A stretch of DNA of 64,000 bases from Pseudarthrobacter sp. IC2-21 (GTDB taxonomy: Bacteria > Actinomycetota > Actinomycetes > Actinomycetales > Micrococcaceae): contig NZ_CP139145.1 in NCBI RefSeq assembly GCF_034048115.1, positions 1,302,001 through 1,366,000 on the forward strand, given 5' to 3'. This document shows, in pieces, positions 61,806 to 64,000 of this stretch. Position 1 is the stretch's first letter. Each line of letters starts with the position of its first letter. The notes below the pieces were generated by a model, which was not told the origin of the DNA, did not search any database, and saw only the letters and a program-made list of their open reading frames with translations. The position numbers and the translations under genes were made by a program.

Positions 61806-62949
61806 GGACCAGCAGGACCCGCAGGCCCTGCCGGCCCGCGCGCCCGAAAGTGCCCGCCCGGCCGAACCCCGCCCGGCCGAAAGTGCCCACCCGCCCACAG
61901 GCACCCTGTCTGCTGAACGGCTGGCCGCCAAAGCGCTCGAGGCCACGCTGCTGGGCGGCGAACGCAAGCTGCGTCGCCGTGAGGTTGCTGCCGGGGCAGG
62001 GTTGTCGCTGTTGTCTGCGCGGAAGCTTTGGCGTGCTCTTGGCTTCCCGAACTTCGGTGACGACGACGTCGCGTTCACCGAACGGGACCAGGCCGCGCTG
62101 TCCACGGTGGTTGACCTGGTCCGTGCCGGGGTCCTGACCGAAGAGGCCGCGATTTCCGTAACCCGTGCCATCGGCCAGATGACTGACCGGATGGTGGTGT
62201 GGCAGATCGAGGCCCTGGTGGAGGACATGGTCCACGAGCAGGGTGTTACGGATGCGGTGGCCCGCAAACGCCTGGTCAACGAGCTCCCGTCGCTGCTCGA
62301 CGCGCTGGAGCACATGCTGGTCTACTCGTGGCGGCGGCAGCTCAATGCCGGCGTCCAGCGGCTGGCTGTGCGCGCGGAGGCAGGCCTGCAGGCGAGCGAA
62401 GAGGGCCGCGAGGGTGACGAAGACGATGCGCCGCTGCCGCTGGCCCGCGCTGTCGGTTTCGCTGACCTGGTGTCATACACCAGCCTTTCCCGCAGGATGA
62501 ACGAGAAGACGCTGGCCCGCCTGGTGCAGCGCTTCGAGAACAAATGCGCGGAGATCATCTCGGTCGGCGGTGGCCGGCTGGTCAAGACCGTCGGCGACGA
62601 AGTCCTTTACATCGCGGAGACGCCGGCTGCCGGGGCCGAAATCTCGCTGGCGCTGGCCCGCGCGTTCACCGAGGACGAGATCCTTCCCGAGGCGAGGGTG
62701 GCCATGGTCTGGGGCCGGATCCTGTCCCGGCTCGGCGACATTTACGGGCCCACGGTGAACCTGGCTGCCCGGCTCACCACCCTTGCCGACCCGGGGACGG
62801 TGCTGATCGACTCCATGACGGCTTCGGCGCTGGAAGATGATGAACGTTTTGTCCTGGTTCCGCAGCCGGCCGAAAACGTGCGGGGCTTCGGCGAAATCCA
62901 CCCCGTGCTGCTGGCCCGGGGCGAAGGCAAAGGCCTGGTCGTCGACTAG
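61795..62949 (+). CDS. Class III adenylate/guanylate cyclase
   Basis: 384-residue cytosolic cyclase. After a Pro/Ala/Glu-rich N-terminus, a helical module (about 40-200) precedes the CHD domain: AVGFADLVSYTSLSRRM (about 219-235) with the first metal Asp, GGRLVKTVGDEVLY near 260-273 with Lys and the second Asp, and GDIYGPTVNLAARLTTLA near 314-331 with the transition-state Asn/Arg. Arrangement resembles mycobacterial Rv1647/Rv1120c-type enzymes. ATG at 61795 (AGAAGG upstream) is preferred to GTG at 61786. cAMP versus cGMP cannot be decided; Lys and Asp suggest ATP. Confidence 0.9.
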   Translation: MNDEDQQDPQALPARAPESARPAEPRPAESAHPPTGTLSAERLAAKALEATLLGGERKLRRREVAAGAGLSLLSARKLWRALGFPNFGDDDVAFTERDQAALSTVVDLVRAGVLTEEAAISVTRAIGQMTDRMVVWQIEALVEDMVHEQGVTDAVARKRLVNELPSLLDALEHMLVYSWRRQLNAGVQRLAVRAEAGLQASEEGREGDEDDAPLPLARAVGFADLVSYTSLSRRMNEKTLARLVQRFENKCAEIISVGGGRLVKTVGDEVLYIAETPAAGAEISLALARAFTEDEILPEARVAMVWGRILSRLGDIYGPTVNLAARLTTLADPGTVLIDSMTASALEDDERFVLVPQPAENVRGFGEIHPVLLARGEGKGLVVD

Positions 62950-63005
62950 GAAAATGCTGCCCGGCCGCTGACCTGCGGGTTTATCCAGTTGTTGGCGTAT
63001 CACGC

Positions 63006-63172
63006 TATAGTCGGACCTTGTGGGCGCCCGCGTCCACAACACAGGGGAGCGCTACCCATCGCGGCCCCCGGCCCTGCTTCGGTAGGCTAACGCGGGAACG
63101 GCGGGCCCTGCAGGGGCTCTCTGGACGGTTCGGCCGGGGGGCCGCCACACATTTCAGGGGAATAGAAAAACT
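63006..63172 (+). promoter_or_regulatory. Promoter and structured leader of the terminal gene
   Basis: TATAGT at 63006-63011 is a good -10 hexamer; the -35 is unclear. The ~155-base leader carries several hairpins: TTGTGG/CCACAA, CCTGC-TTCG-GTAGG with a UUCG tetraloop, CGCG/CGCG around it, and CCCTGCAGGG. This is more structure than a simple untranslated region needs and might be a riboswitch or RNA thermosensor; I could not match it to a named class. AGGGGAAT precedes the GTG start. Confidence 0.45.
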
Positions 63173-64000
63173 GTGAGAACTCTGCTGGGGAAGTTTGGTC
63201 TCAAAGGGCGGCGCAACAAGGTGGTCTCCGGGGCGGCCTTGGCTGCTGCCGGTGCCGTACTGGTTGCCGGTGCGATCATCTATCCGGGGTTCAAGACCAC
63301 TGAGGTGGAGTTGAACGACGGCGGAGTGTGGGTGGTCAGCAAGTCCAAGAACGCTGTCGGCCGGCTGAATTATCCGTCGCGGGTGCTTGATGGTGCAGTG
63401 ACCCCTGCCAGTACCACCTTCGACGTCCTGCAGAGCGCGGGGGATGTTTTTGTTGACGATGAGACGGGTTCCACGCTGAACCAGGTTTCTCCGGCAAACA
63501 TGCGCCTGGGCGGGGACAAGCAGTTGCCGGGCTCCGCGGACGTCAGCTTTGGTGCCCGTGTGATGGCCGTGACGGATCCAGCCGCCGGCAAGGTTTGGGC
63601 CCTCTCACCCTCCACGGTCAATGGTTTCGACCAGGAGGCGACCGAACCTGTGATGGTCGGTTCCGAAGGCCTGGTGTCCGCGGTCGGCGCCGATGACCGG
63701 GTGTACTCGGCGGATCCCAAATCCGGAGCGGTCACCGTCACCACCGTGGACGCCAACGGCGAAGTCGTGGCCTCGGATTCAACCACCTGGGGTGAACTTA
63801 AGGGTGCGGGTGATCTGCAGATCACGGTGGTGGGGGATAAACCGGTGGTCTTGGATGCTGCGGCGGGGAACCTGTTTCTGCCCGGCGGGAAGCGGCTCCA
63901 GCTGGATAACGCGCGGGATGCGAAGCTGCAGCAGGGCGGTCCGGCGGGTGACTTTGTGGCGATCTCGACGCGGAAAGCGCTGCTGAAGCAGCCGCTGGAC
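63173..64000 (+). CDS. Membrane-anchored large extracellular protein, 3' partial
   Basis: Open frame with no stop to the window edge (276 codons seen). GTG at 63173 has AGGGGAAT upstream. A basic N-terminus (GLKGRRNKVV) precedes one membrane helix at about residues 20-40 (GAALAAAGAVLVAGAIIYPG), then a long beta-rich region with repeated VxxxDDxVYSADPKSG-like blades, suggesting a propeller or Ig/fibronectin-type ectodomain. Comparable actinobacterial genes encode very long Ig/FnIII-repeat proteins upstream of MoxR-type ATPase operons; this identity is inference because only the first quarter or less is visible. Confidence 0.75.
   Translation, partial: MRTLLGKFGLKGRRNKVVSGAALAAAGAVLVAGAIIYPGFKTTEVELNDGGVWVVSKSKNAVGRLNYPSRVLDGAVTPASTTFDVLQSAGDVFVDDETGSTLNQVSPANMRLGGDKQLPGSADVSFGARVMAVTDPAAGKVWALSPSTVNGFDQEATEPVMVGSEGLVSAVGADDRVYSADPKSGAVTVTTVDANGEVVASDSTTWGELKGAGDLQITVVGDKPVVLDAAAGNLFLPGGKRLQLDNARDAKLQQGGPAGDFVAISTRKALLKQPLD

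Noticed and set aside
63012..63172. c-di-AMP (ydaO) or c-di-GMP riboswitch call for the leader
   Set aside because: Individual stems and short motifs are suggestive, but the consensus order of neither class could be laid out on the sequence by eye.

Overview
The window is high-GC actinobacterial chromosome, most likely Arthrobacter or Pseudarthrobacter (Micrococcaceae). This rests on the rpfB-rsmA-ispE and glmU-prs-rplY-pth-mfd gene orders, the SCO4848-type and DUF2505 proteins, a separate acyl-CoA carboxylase epsilon subunit, a NasA/NirBD nitrate pathway with a HemD-HTH regulator, and paired LAL-type LuxR regulators. The genus is inferred; no rRNA operon is present. I saw no CRISPR array, complete insertion sequence or intact prophage.

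Region 1 (1-10240) is housekeeping: the 3' part of rpfB, rsmA, ispE, an ABC-F ATPase, a TetR regulator, tRNA-Gln, glmU, prs, rplY (Ctc) and pth. It holds the clearest structural oddity: the last 54 bp of the ABC-F gene recur exactly 400 bp downstream, next to a structured palindromic element that has a second, covarying copy at 55.4 kb.

Region 2 (10241-18173) holds two tandem LAL-type LuxR regulators. The second may start at a CTG inside the first. A long intergenic region follows with a 6C-type small RNA and a GAAA-capped hairpin, then sufS-sufU.

Region 3 (18179-26327) has small membrane and DUF proteins, an SDR/DUF2867 protein, mfd, a YdjM-type membrane protein and deoC.

Region 4 (26450-43963) is assimilatory nitrate metabolism in two blocks. 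The first has an NirB-like flavoprotein, a HemD-wHTH regulator (NnaR-like), a uroporphyrinogen-III methyltransferase for siroheme, nirB, and divergent nirD; a GlnR-like box lies upstream of nirB. The second is narK-nasA-reductase, transcribed as an overlapping set. Between them lie phosphohexomutase, purine nucleoside phosphorylase, an LpdA-like quinone reductase, a flavodoxin and an unknown gene. Nitrate enters by NarK, NasA with its flavoprotein partner reduces it to nitrite, and NirBD with siroheme reduces nitrite to ammonium.

Region 5 (44121-62949) starts with an MHS-family transporter whose leader contains an intrinsic terminator. It continues with an amidotransferase, a SnoaL-like protein, and the acyl-CoA carboxylase locus (alpha subunit, maf, epsilon and beta subunits, birA). 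That locus is interrupted by an MMPL exporter with its TetR regulator, a secreted protein, a dicarboxylate symporter and a DUF885 protein. An SDR gene with a 28-bp palindromic operator, a PH-domain protein and a class III nucleotide cyclase follow. The window ends inside a large membrane-anchored protein gene (63173 onward) preceded by a structured leader.
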